Shown: positions 11,501 through 23,500 of the stretch, piece after piece
Layout of the letters: each line of letters starts with the position of its first letter
How positions within the stretch are numbered: position 1 is the stretch's first letter
NCBI GenBank assembly: GCA_034509755.1
Contig: CM067541.1
Location: 27,472,501-27,536,500 of the forward strand
DNA length: 64,000 nt
From: Anisodus tanguticus
Lineage: Eukaryota > Streptophyta > Magnoliopsida > Solanales > Solanaceae
Direction of reading: 5' to 3'
Position numbers and translations under genes: made by a program
The notes under the pieces: model-generated
Databases searched by the model: none
Seen by the model: only the letters and a program-made list of their open reading frames with translations
What the model was told of the DNA's origin: nothing

Positions 11501-14500
11501 GTGAGAAGAAACTTTCCAGGGGGAAAAGCATTATTTATCTATGATTGTCCTGGTCAATAGTGTTCTAGACTCCTTCCCTACTTATATGATGTCTCCTTTT
11601 CCCATGCCAGTGGAAATTGAGAAGAGAATTAATGCCTTGAGAGGAATTCCATATGGCAAGGAAGTAAGGAGAAGAAATGCTACCATTTTTTTTGAAACTG
11701 AAAAAAGAGAAATGCTACCATTTAGTCAACCAGAAAACTCTCACAAACCGCAAGGAGGAGGGGGGGGGGGGGTAGTCTGGGAATTAGGAACTTGAGACAG
11801 CAAAACAAGAGTCTACTAATGAAATGGTTATGGAGATTTCCATTGGAGGACCAAGCATTATAAGGAAGGTGATCAATGAAAACTATGGATCAAAGAGACA
11901 GTGGTGTACATTCAATGTGGCTAGTTCATATGGAGTAAGTGTATGGGGATCAATAAGATGGCTTTGGCTGAATTTTATTAATAACACCAGATTCAAAGTG
12001 GGCAACGGGTTGAAGACTTCCTTTTGGAATGTTGATTGGATTGGGAGTAGACCACTTAAAGAGATTTTCCAAACATTTTCAGTGTAGTGCAACAACCTGA
12101 TGCAACTGTAGCTGAGATATGGAGTCAGCAAGGTTTGAACCTTATCTTTAGAAGATTTTCAAATGATTGGGAGGTAATAGAGTGATTTAATTTTCAAATT
12201 TCTGGAAAATTTCGGAGGAACTATTGAGCAAGAGGACAGGCTGGTACGGGAAAGAAACATCAGAGGGGGTTTTTCTGTGACATATGCATATAAGGTTCTA
12301 AACAGTTTTGGACGACATTATAGGCCCTGGCATTGGAAGCACATATGGAAGATGAAAGTACCATTCAAGGTGACATTGTTCTGCTGCTTAGTGGTGAAAC
12401 AGGCTGTTTCAACACATGACAATTTGATGAAGAGAGGACTGTGACTGTGCTCAAAATGTGGTGAAACAATTAGCTATTTATTTGTGTCAGCTTACTAACA
12501 GATTGTGGCAGTTGTTCATGAGTATGAAAGGTTTGAGCTAGACAATGCTCAGGAGAACTGATGAAATGTCGGCACGCTGGAACAACACAGGTGCAGGAAC
12601 AGGACAGAAGAGGTGGTGGGACATTGTCCCAGCTTGTATTTGTTGGACAATTTGGAGGGAAGGAACTCAAGATGCTTTGAAGATTTAGCTAACTCTGATC
12701 AAAAGATCAAGATGAAGTGTATATTTTATTTTACTTTTGGTGTAGAGAAGCTTTTAAACAAGATGTAGAGTCTCTTGTAGATCTCATTGGGTCCTTGTAA
12801 TCTGTCACACGGCTAGTTCTTTTTTGGTGAGTTTTCTTGGACTCTATTAACTAGTTTGAGTTCTTAGCACAATCTTTCTGCTTAGGACCACTTGTTAATA
12901 TATTAGAATCTGTTACCCTTCTCAAAAAAAGAAAGAAAAAAAAGGGGGCTGTCGGCTTGGGGTTGTCCCTAGCAGGTTAGGCCAGGCCAACCCCTCCCAT
13001 TTGACATGTTTACCAGCCGCTGGTGAGTTGCAAGAGCTCTAAATGTTGAAAATTTCTATCTTATAAATACATCCCTCAGGTAGTCTATTTTGAAGGTACT
13101 CGTATAATATTTGATAAATTGATTTGACAATTATGATTTCTCTCTCTATCTCCTTGTCCTCCCCTCTTCATTTTCCCTCTTTTTCTCTCTCCTCTCTCAT
13201 TTTTCTCAATCTTCCTCTCATACTTCTTTCTTTATCTATCACTGTTCTGGCCTTTCTCATTCATTACCGGCCTTATCTCCTTCCTCCGCTTATTGGTTCT
13301 ACATCATTATATTTGTATACTTGTTTATTGTTATAAATATGCGTCTAACAAATAGTTCATGTCACAATGCAAAATTTCAATTTTATGGAGAAGAAAGTGA
13401 TTTTATTTTATGGTCAGTGATTATCTTAATTGTTGGTATATGTTCTTTCTGCAGTTTCATGCTATAGGTATTTTTCTTACATTGCTCTAAAACTGTTTTC
13501 TGCAATGTTCTTGAGCCAGAAGTGGATTTGCAACACTCTGCTATTTGGATTGCCAGTGTCTATTTGATGCTCCTAATGCACTTACTTGAAAACAAAGTAG
13601 CAGTTGATCTTACACGTTCTGAATTTGTTGAAGCGCAAAAGGTTTGCTTTCTAACTCTGTCTATTTTTATTCATGCCATCCAATATCTTAAAGCTCTATG
13701 GAATATTTACCAAAAAACGAAATCTAGTTAGCTTACTAATTTTGATAAGGTAAATAATCTTCCAGCTTACTAAAACATTGTATCAGTGAAATCACGGGTT
13801 TCTATGGGTGGAGAAGAGTGGTTTTGTCAAGAATGTTGCGGGTTTAAATTCTACAGTATTTAGAATATGAATGGCTTCTATAGAAACTCTGTTCCTCTAC
13901 TTGTTATCAGTTGCTTGTTAGAACACAACAAAAGGAGATTTGCGTCAGTTTCCTATAAGCGGGTTAATAAATAGTGTGAAAGACAAAACACAAGGAACAA
14001 TGCATTAAGCCCGGAAATTAAGAGAAAAGAAGAAAATGCGCACTCTTCTCGTTCAATCCCATGTTCTGCTGCGTTTTTTGGGATGTAGTTCCCATGTCTT
14101 GCTATTTGATTAATCAGATGCCTCATCTTCCATTTAGAATAGGATTCCATATTCAGTATCGTTCCCCCAGTCATCTCTGTACTCTCTTTGCCCCTTGTGT
14201 CTTTGAGAACATCTTTTGTTCATAACTTAGCTCTTGGGAAAGATAAATTAGCCTTTTGTGCTCTCAAATGTGTCTTCCTTGGTCATTCTTAGATTCAAAA
14301 GGGGTATCGTTGATACTCACTTGATCTTATGTCAGTTGATGTCACATTTTGCGAGTCTCGGCCTTACATTGTATCTTATGAGCATCCCGATATCTCTGAG
14401 GTCTTAACAATACAAACTTTAAAGGAATCTAAAGTTACTTCTGCATATCCTGCCACAGTGCAACTACTCTTAACTTAACATTGTGATCCTCGTTCAGTAT

Positions 14501-17500
14501 TAGGCCAAGATTATTCACATCATGCGTTAGATCATGTACCTATTGCACACTTGTCTTCTCCTAGTAAATCGATTGCAGTTCAAAAAGGTAAATGATCTAC
14601 TCGTTACTAACCCCATTATACCTTTTTAACTTATCATATCTGTCATCACCCCATTATGCCATAGTATCATCTTTGTCCTCTGTTTCCATCCCTGCGTGAT
14701 AAGATTCGGGTTACTTGAACGAAAAAAATATAATAATGCGGAAGCGAAAATATGAAGATTAAAGACGGAATTTAAAGATATGCGAAATTCGAGAATAAAA
14801 TTCTTAAATTTCAAGATGAAGTGATAAGAATCCTAATTGATCTTAGTAGTCAAAATTAGCGGATTAAGTCTAATTACGATACTAATAGAGTCAATTCAAG
14901 AACTTATATCAAAAAGTAGATCTAAACCCTTATTTCGAAGAAATTAGAGACAATAATTAGTATAAGACTAATTACCTTCCTTAATTTACGAATAAGAACC
15001 AAAGATATCGAACACGAATTAATCTTACTTCTTAGAAGAATCGTTCTTATAAGGCTGCAAGATAAATCCAAAGTAGCCACACACAAAGGTGTAAAGAAGA
15101 GAAACTCTCAAATAATAATAATGTTGTCTAATGAAAATACAAAATTCACCCCTATATATAGGGGAAACATATCCCAAATAGAATGGGAATAGAATCTACT
15201 TTTATGGAAATAACTAAACTAAAACCTGACTAGGAAACTTTTAAACTAGGAAAGCAAGTAAAAATAATACCAAAACTATTCCCTAACAAAATAGGAAAAA
15301 GTTGCCTAATTCTTGGGCACTTCATACGTTTGCTGACTATTTTTGGGCAAAATTTCAGCCCTTTTATGGGCCTTTTGTGATCTTGATTTTCAGCTATTTG
15401 GGGCTTCATGTGGGCCCAATCCTCCTCCCCTTGGACTTGAATCATAAAATATGTGTAGCACTTGGCCCATTCTTCTCCACAAATCTTGGACCCATTTTGG
15501 GGGCTTTTCTTCCATAATTAGTATCTTCTTGATTTCCAATTGAAGCCCAACAACCGTGGCTTGCATCTCCTTAGCTTGTGACCTTGACGATGGTCTTCTT
15601 AGGGCTTCTATAGCGTCATCCTTGCCCATGGAGCTATCATCCCCCTTTTCTTGAAAATAATTCGTCCTCGAATTTGATCCTACATCATCATATAAGGACA
15701 AGTCAGCAACATTGAAAGTAGCACTTAATTGATACTTATCAGGCAGATCCAACTTGTAAGCATTCTCTCCAATTCATTCGAGAACTTTGAAGGGTCCGTC
15801 GCCTTTAGAAGTTAATTTACCTTTCAAAACAGCCTGCAACATATTACCTAAAGTTCTATTCACCACCTCAGTTTGCCCATCAGTTTGTGTGTGACAAGAA
15901 GTAGAAAACAACAATTTGGTCCTTAACTTTCCCCAAAGAACACACCAAAAGTGGCTCAAAAACTTAACATCCCTATCACTAACAATAGTTCTAGGTATGC
16001 CATGTAATTGCACAACTTCTTTAACAAATAAATCAGCCACATGAGAAGCATCATTAGTTTTCAAGCATGGAATGAAACGAGTCATCTTAGAGAATCTATC
16101 CACCACAACAAAGACATTATCCTTACCATACTTTGTTTTCAACAAACCTAATACAAAATCCATAGAGATATCTATCCAATGTGAAATTGGAACAGGTAAA
16201 GGCGTGTACAACCCATGTGGTAAAACTCTAGATTTAGCATGTTTACATTCTAAACATTGTGCACAAAAGAAATTTTCAGCAAGTATATCTAAGGTCTTTG
16301 GCACTCCAAAGTGTCCTATAAGACCCCCACAACGTGCCTCTTTTACAAAAACATCTTGCAATGAATATGTTGGCACACACAACTTAGTTTCCTTAAAAAG
16401 AAACCCATCACACAAAGTGAACTTCTCAAAGGGCCCCTTCAAACATGAAGCATAGGCAACTCCAAAATTTGAATCATCAACATACAAACTCTTGGTATGA
16501 TCAAATCCCATTAGTTTAGAAGTAAGAGTAGAGACAAAAGCGTACCTTCGGGATAATGCATCAGCCACCACATTGTCCTTACCTTGCTTGTATGAAATCA
16601 CATAAGGAAATGTCTCAATGAACTCCACCCACTTGGCATGTCGTCTACTCAGCTTAGCTTGTCCTTTCAAGTACCTCAATGACTCATGGTCAGTCTTTAT
16701 CACAAACTCACGTGGCCACAAGGAATGTTTCCAAGTAGCCAAAGCCCTTACCAAGGCGTATAACTCACGATCATATGAAGAATAATTCATTGTAGCTCCA
16801 CTCAATTTCTCACTAAAATAGGCAATAAGCTTAGAATATTGCATTAAAACAACCCCTATCTTATACCTTTTCCACTAGCATCACATTCAATTTCAAAGAA
16901 TTTAGAAAAATCAGGTAATTTTAACAAAGGAGCATAGCACAATTTATCTTTTAACACATTAAATGCATGCTCTTGTTCTTTTCCCAAATTAAAAACATTA
17001 TCTTTTTTAATGACCTCGTCAATTGTACTAAAGTCCCTCACAAATCTCGTATAGAAGCTAGCAAGTCCATGAAAACTCGTAACTTCTGTCACGCTCTTAG
17101 GTGTAGGCCATTCTTTAATTGTTTTAATTTTATCTTCATCCACCTCAACACCTTTCGAACTAACCACAAAGCGAATAAAGATTACTTTATCAACACAAAA
17201 CATGCACTTTGACTGATTAACATACAATTTTTGCTCCTTAAGCACATCAAAAACTAATCTCAAGTGTTCCACATGTTTTTCAAGGGAGGTAGAAAAGATC
17301 AGAATATCATCAAAATAGACCACAATAAATTTACCATGAAAATTCTAAAGATATGGTTCATTAGCCTCATGAAAGTATTAGGTGCATTAGTTAAGCCAAA
17401 CAACATCACTAACCACTCATACAAACCATACATAGTTTTGAAAGCAACTTTCCACTCATCTCCACGATTCATTTGAATTTGATGGTATCCACTTTTTAAA

Positions 17501-20500
17501 TCAATTTTAGAAAATATTTGAGAGCCATGCAATTGGTCAAGCATATCATCTAGACGGGGAATAAGGTGGCGGTACTTTACTGTTATTTTGTTGATGGCGC
17601 GACAATTCACACACATTCTCCAAGTCCCATCGTTTTTTGGTAACAAGAGTACGGGAACAGAGCACGAGCTCATACTTTCTCTCACCAATCCCTTTTCAAA
17701 CAACTCTTCTACTTGTCTTTGTAGTTCCTTTGTTTCATCGGAATTGCTTGTATAAGCGGGCCTATTTGGAAGTTGAGATACATGCACAAAGTCAATATGA
17801 TGTTCTATTCCTCTTAAAAGAGGTAACCCCTTAGGGATATCTTCAGGAAAGACATCGCCAAAATCCTGCAAAAGTTTTGAAAAAATACTAGGCAAAAAGG
17901 AGTTAAATCATTAGTGTTAATCATATCTTTCCTATAAGAAAGCAAGATAATGGGAATTCCCTCTTCTTTTGCAAGCAAACACTCTTTGGCTTTTGCAAGA
18001 CTCATTATTTTTTCAACCTTAGCCTCTTTCCTCTCACTAATTCTTTCTTTTTATCACTCTTCCCACCATTTGCATTTCTCTCGTTATTGCCCTCTCTTTC
18101 ATTTCGTCTCACTTGATTTTTTTCTCTTTCTTTTTTTCTCTCTTTTTTTATCCCTCCACATGTTTCCTTAATTGTTTTTTCAATCGTTGTTGGTCTTCAT
18201 ACACTTGGGAAGGATTAAAGGTGCAAGAATATACTTCTTCCCCTTATGTTCAAGAGAGTACTTATTCCTCCTCCCATCATGGCAAGCATATCTATCGTAT
18301 TGTCGAGGTCGGCCCAACAAAATATGACAAGCTTACATTGGTACAACATCACAGAGAACTTCATCAAAATGCTCCCCAATAGAAAAATGAATCATGCATT
18401 GTTTACGCACCTTGTGCTCTCCACATTCATTCAACCATTGGAGCTTGTAATTGGCCTTACGTTTCGTGCATGGAATCCCTAATTTCTCCACCACGTATGC
18501 GCTGCCACATTAGCACAACTACCATTGTCGATAATCATCGAGCAAATCTTACCCTTTATCCCACATCGTGTATGAAAAATATTTTCTCTCTGTGCCTCAT
18601 CAAGCTCTCCCATATTAATGTTCATAAGACGCCTAACTACCCCCAAACAATTTCCCTCATCATGGTAAGCCATCTCTCTCTCGTCCTCACTCGCAACACT
18701 CTTCTTCTTCTCCCTCATTTTTTTCACTCTCATATTTCCCATTATCTTTAATTAAGATAGCTCTTTTATTTGGACATTCAAATGTCTTATGTCCCCTCCC
18801 TTGACACTTATGACATTGTATAGCACTAGAAGGTGTAGAAGAAGTAGAAGTTTTTGTGTTAAAAGTTTTACCTCCATCTTTGGCCTCCGATTTACCCTTG
18901 CCCTTATCATGTTGTGATTTAGGCACAATTTTCTCCTCATATGTTGGCTATGGCTTCCTTGAAGTTGTAGTAGATCGATTTCTCCATGCGCTAACTTATT
19001 GCTTTCTTTTGATTTATTTTTCTACTTTTACAGCCTAGCTCCACTAACTCATCTAAATTCACATATTGTTGCAATTCTACTTCATCAACTATTTTTTTAT
19101 TCAAACCATTAAGAAACCAAGCCATAGTAGCCTCCTCTTCCTCCTTGCAATTTGCTTGGATCATAGCCATATCCATAGCCTTAAAATAATCATCCACATA
19201 TATAGAGCCTTGCCTAAGAGTTTGAAGGCGTTGTTGCAGATCTCTTTGGAAATGTGATTGCACAAAACAGTTTCTTAGAACCCTCCTCATCTCGTCCCGA
19301 TGTTGCAACGGGCGGTTCTCCCTTGTCTATTGTCTCTGCTAAATTTCTTCCACCAACTAGCAGCATAGTCAGAAAATTCAACCACAACAAGTTTAACCTT
19401 CTTACCTTCAGAGTAGTTGTGACAGTCGAAGATGGCATCTACCTTTTGCTCCCAAGCAAGTATAAGTCTGGATCTCTTGTCCCCTTGAAAGTAGGAATCT
19501 TCATCTTAATGCTACTAAGATTGTCATCCTCCGCCCTAGCTCGTGGTGCCCTCCTTTCATTCCTTCTTTGGTCAGCTTTCTCAAATTCGTCCTCATCGTA
19601 TCCAAACTGATCCTCACCTTGTTGGAATTGAGGAGCTCGAACAACTTTTCTCCTAACCGGAGGAATAGGGTGTTGGATTCTCCTCAAATCGGCTATGTTC
19701 ATCGGATTAGGTGGATTTTGGGCGACCTCTAACGCTTCAAGTCGGACGGTAATCATTCTAAGTATCTCGACTATGTTGTCGTTTTGAGTGCCCGCTTCAT
19801 TCTTCATTCCTGTTGAGACATCTCGAAAAAAATATTAACGAAACAAATCTCTCTCAATTTGGCTTTTTCCCTCTATTGATCTCTCCCTCTTGCCTTTTTC
19901 CACTCAAATTACTAGCTTTGGCTGGTTCCTTAAGGATTTATATATAAACCCTACTAGTAACAATCCTTTAGAAGTAAGATGTAAGATGTAGAAAGAAAAA
20001 AAATTACCAACTCCGAGACGAATTGGGGTTTGATAAGACAAGACAAAGACAAATTTTTATGAAAAGAAAAATTCCCAAATTTCTCCTCTTGGTTTTCCTT
20101 ATTGTGGTTGGAAAACAAGAAACACAATAAATTTGGAGTTCCTTAATTTGCAAGCATTTCTTTTTTCGTCTTTTTTTGGCTGCTATGTAAAAGTTTTTAA
20201 GCTACTGAAAATAAGAGATTTTTCATATTTATTTTTTTTGTTTTTTTTTCTCGAAACTCCCAAGATTATCAAAAATGGAACCATGATAGAATCGCACTGA
20301 TACCACTTGATAAGAATCGAGTTATTTGAACGAAAACAAAAAAATAATGTGAAAGCGAAAATATGAAGATTAACGATGGAATTTAAAGATATGGGAAATT
20401 CGAGAATAAAATTCCTAAATTTCAAGATGAAGTGATAAGAACCCTAATTGATTTTAGTATAAAAAAATAGCGGATTAAGACTAATTACGATACTAATAGA

Positions 20501-23500
20501 GTCAGTTCAAGAAATTATATCAAAAAGTAGATCTAAACCCTTATTTCGAAGAAATTTGAGACAATAATTAGTATAAGACTAATTACCTTCCTTAATTTAC
20601 GAATAAGAACCAAAGATATCAAACACAAATTAATCTTACTTCTTAGAAGAATCGTTCTTATAAGGTTGCAAGATAAATCCAAAGTAGCGACATACAAAGG
20701 TGTAAAGAAGAGAAACTCTCAAATAATAATAATGTTGTCTAATGAAAATACAAAATTCACCCCTATATATAGGGAAACATATCCCAAATAGAATGGGAAT
20801 AGAATCTAAATAACTAAACTGAAACCTAACTAGGAAACTTTTAAACTAGGAAAGCATGTAAAAATAATAACAAAACTATTCCCTAACAAAAGAGGAAAAA
20901 GTTGCCTAATTCTTGGGCACTTCATATGTGAGTTGCTGCCTATTTTTGGGCAGAATTTCAGCCCTTTTATGGGGTCCTTTGTGGTCTTGATTTTCAACTC
21001 TTTGGGGCTCCATGTGGGTCCAATCCTCCTCCCCTTGGACTTGGACTTGGACTTGGACTTGTGACATGAAATACGTGTAGCATTTAACCCATTCTTCTCC
21101 ACAATTCTTGAACTCATTTTCGGGCTTTTCTTCCATGATAAGTATCTTCTTGATTTCCAAATGAAGCCCAACAACCTTGGTTTGCATTTCCTTAGCTTGT
21201 GACCTTGACGATGGCCTTTTTGGGATTCTAAAGTGTCATCCTTGCCCATGGAGCTATCACTGCGTCGGTAGGTGAAACACTTTCTCATCTAGGATAAAGA
21301 AATCTTATGATTGACGAGATTTTCGCTTTACATGCGAGTGGAATATAGGAGCTTGTTCATTTTCCTTCCGGTAAATCTACTGTCGGTTGTCGCTGGGTTT
21401 ATGCAGTCAAAGTTGGTTGGGACGGTCAAGTTGACCGGCTTAAGGCCCGCCTTGTTGCCAAGGGGTACTTAGGTATTTGGGCTTGATTACGGTGATACTT
21501 TCTCTCCCGTGGCTAAAATAGCATAAGTCCGTCTTTTTCTATCCATGGCTATTATCGTCATTGGCCTCTTTTATCAGTTGGACACTAAGCTTTTCTCCGT
21601 GGTGACCTTGAGGATGTAGTTTACATGGAGCAATCACTTGGTTTTGTTGCTCAGGAATAGTCTAGTAGCCTTGTATGTTGATTGCGCTGGTCACTCTATC
21701 TGGTAGTCTCCTTAAGCCTGGTTTTGAAAGTTCAGCTCAGTAATTTAGGAATTTGGCATGACTTGTAGTAAAGCTAATCATTATGTGTTTTATCGACATT
21801 CTACTCCAAATTTGTCTATTTATTTGGTAGTTTGTGTTGACGGTATCGTTATCATTGGCAATGATAAAAATTGTATTACTCATTTAAAGGAACATATCTT
21901 TTCGCACTTCTATACTAAAGACCTCGAAAGACTGAAGTATTTTTTAGATATTGAGGTCATAAGTCCAGATTAGGCATTATTATTTCACAAGGAAAATATG
22001 TCGTAGACATTCTTGAGGAGACGTATGAAGGGATGTAGACCCATGACGCTCCTATGGATTTGAATGCTAAGTTCTTGCCAAGACAAGAGAGTCACACAGT
22101 GATGCTAAAAGATATAGGTTGTTGGTTGGTAAGTTGAATTAATCTCTATAGTGACTAGACTTGATATTTCTTTTCATGTTAGTCCGCGGTGTTAGTCAAT
22201 TTATGAATTCTCCGTATGATAGTCATTGGGGTGTACAATTGACCCTTGTGGTCCAGCCCTTCCCTGGACCCCGCGCATAGCGGGAGCTTAGTGCACTGGG
22301 CTGCCCTTATATAGTCATTGGGGTGTAGTTGTCCATTTTTTGTGATATATAAAGTTAGCTACAGGCAAAGGACTACACTTCGAGTATCAAGGTCGTGAGC
22401 AGATCATTAGATACACAAATGTTAATTTGGCAGGATCACCTTCTGATATACCTTCTATGTCGGGATATTGTGTTTTAATAGGAGGTATTTGGTGTTTAGA
22501 ATGTGGTTGCTCTATCTAGTGTAGAAGCAGATTATCGAGCAATCCATTGACACTCATATGGATTTGAATGCTAAGTTCCTGCCGAGACAAGGGAGCCACT
22601 CATTGATCCTGGAAGATATAGGTGGTTGGTTCGTAAGTTGAATTAATCTCTATAGTTACTAGACTTGACATTTCTTTTTTTGTGAGTCTGCGGTATAAGT
22701 CAATTTATGGATTCTCCCTATGATAGTCATCGGGGTGTAGTTGTCTACTTTCTGTGATATATAACTTCAGCTACAGGCAAAGGACTACTCTTCGAGTATC
22801 AAGGCCATGAGTAGATCATTGATATACGAATGTTAATTGGGCAGGATCACCTTCTGATAGAAATTCTACATTTGAATATTGTGTTTTAATAGGATGTGTT
22901 TTGGTGTTTAGAATGTAGTTGCTCTATCTAGTGTAGAAGTAGATTATCGAGCAATGGTTGTAGCAACTTGTGAACTAGTTTGGATCAAACAATTACTTAG
23001 AGAATCTGTCAGATGGAACTTGTGTGTGATAATCAGATGGCCTTTCATATTGCGTCAAGTCAGGTATTTCATGAGAGGACTAAGCACATCGAGATTGATT
23101 GTCACTTTATCAGAGAAAAGATACTCTCAGGAGATATTATTAGAAAATTCTGGAAGTCAAATGATCAACTTGTAGATATTTTTACCAAGTCTCACTCTAG
23201 TCCTCGTATAGTTACATCTGTGACAAGTTCAGTGCATGGATGGATATGCACCAGTTTGATAGGGAGTGTTAGAAAATTAATGTATATAGTGTCACACATG
23301 GAAAAAAATTATTATGTACTATGTAGAATATAACTGTAAATAGGACAGTGTAATAATATGGATATAAATCTTAATAATATTGTTTCCCTATTTTACTTCA
23401 CACACTATCTAGTTATCCTTCTCTTACAGCTTCTTCTTGCTACTTCATTCTTGTGATGGACAAACCAAAACTAACGTTTATAGGTCACCTAGAAAGCACG

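Larger units (their letters stand above)
14697..21259 (-). mobile_element. Ty3/gypsy element 1, structurally complete with target duplication
   Basis: A 6563-base element on the minus strand. LTRs: 5' LTR 20308-21259 (952 bases) and 3' LTR 14697-15639 (943 bases), both TG...CA. Target duplication CTGCG at 14692-14696 and 21260-21264. The primer site lies just inside the 5' LTR and the polypurine tract just outside the 3' LTR. Internal order: gag, CCHC, protease, RT, RNase H, integrase (gypsy order). Coding is broken by frameshifts, and integrase is deleted in two places. It lies inside copia 2, so it is younger than copia 2. Confidence 0.93.
14040..23447 (+). mobile_element. Ty1/copia element 2, split by a gypsy element and 5' truncated
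   Basis: The left piece (about 14040-14696) is copia integrase C-terminal sequence. The right piece (21260-23447) is RT, RNase H and a 3' LTR. Reading stops at 14696 and resumes at 21265, on either side of the minus-strand gypsy element and its CTGCG duplication. No 5' LTR, gag or protease was found to the left, so the element was truncated or its 5' half is unrecognisable. Many stops and frameshifts. Confidence 0.8.

Noticed and set aside
16072..16455. Plus-strand 127-residue open frame
   Set aside because: Antisense shadow of the gypsy 1 integrase on the minus strand.
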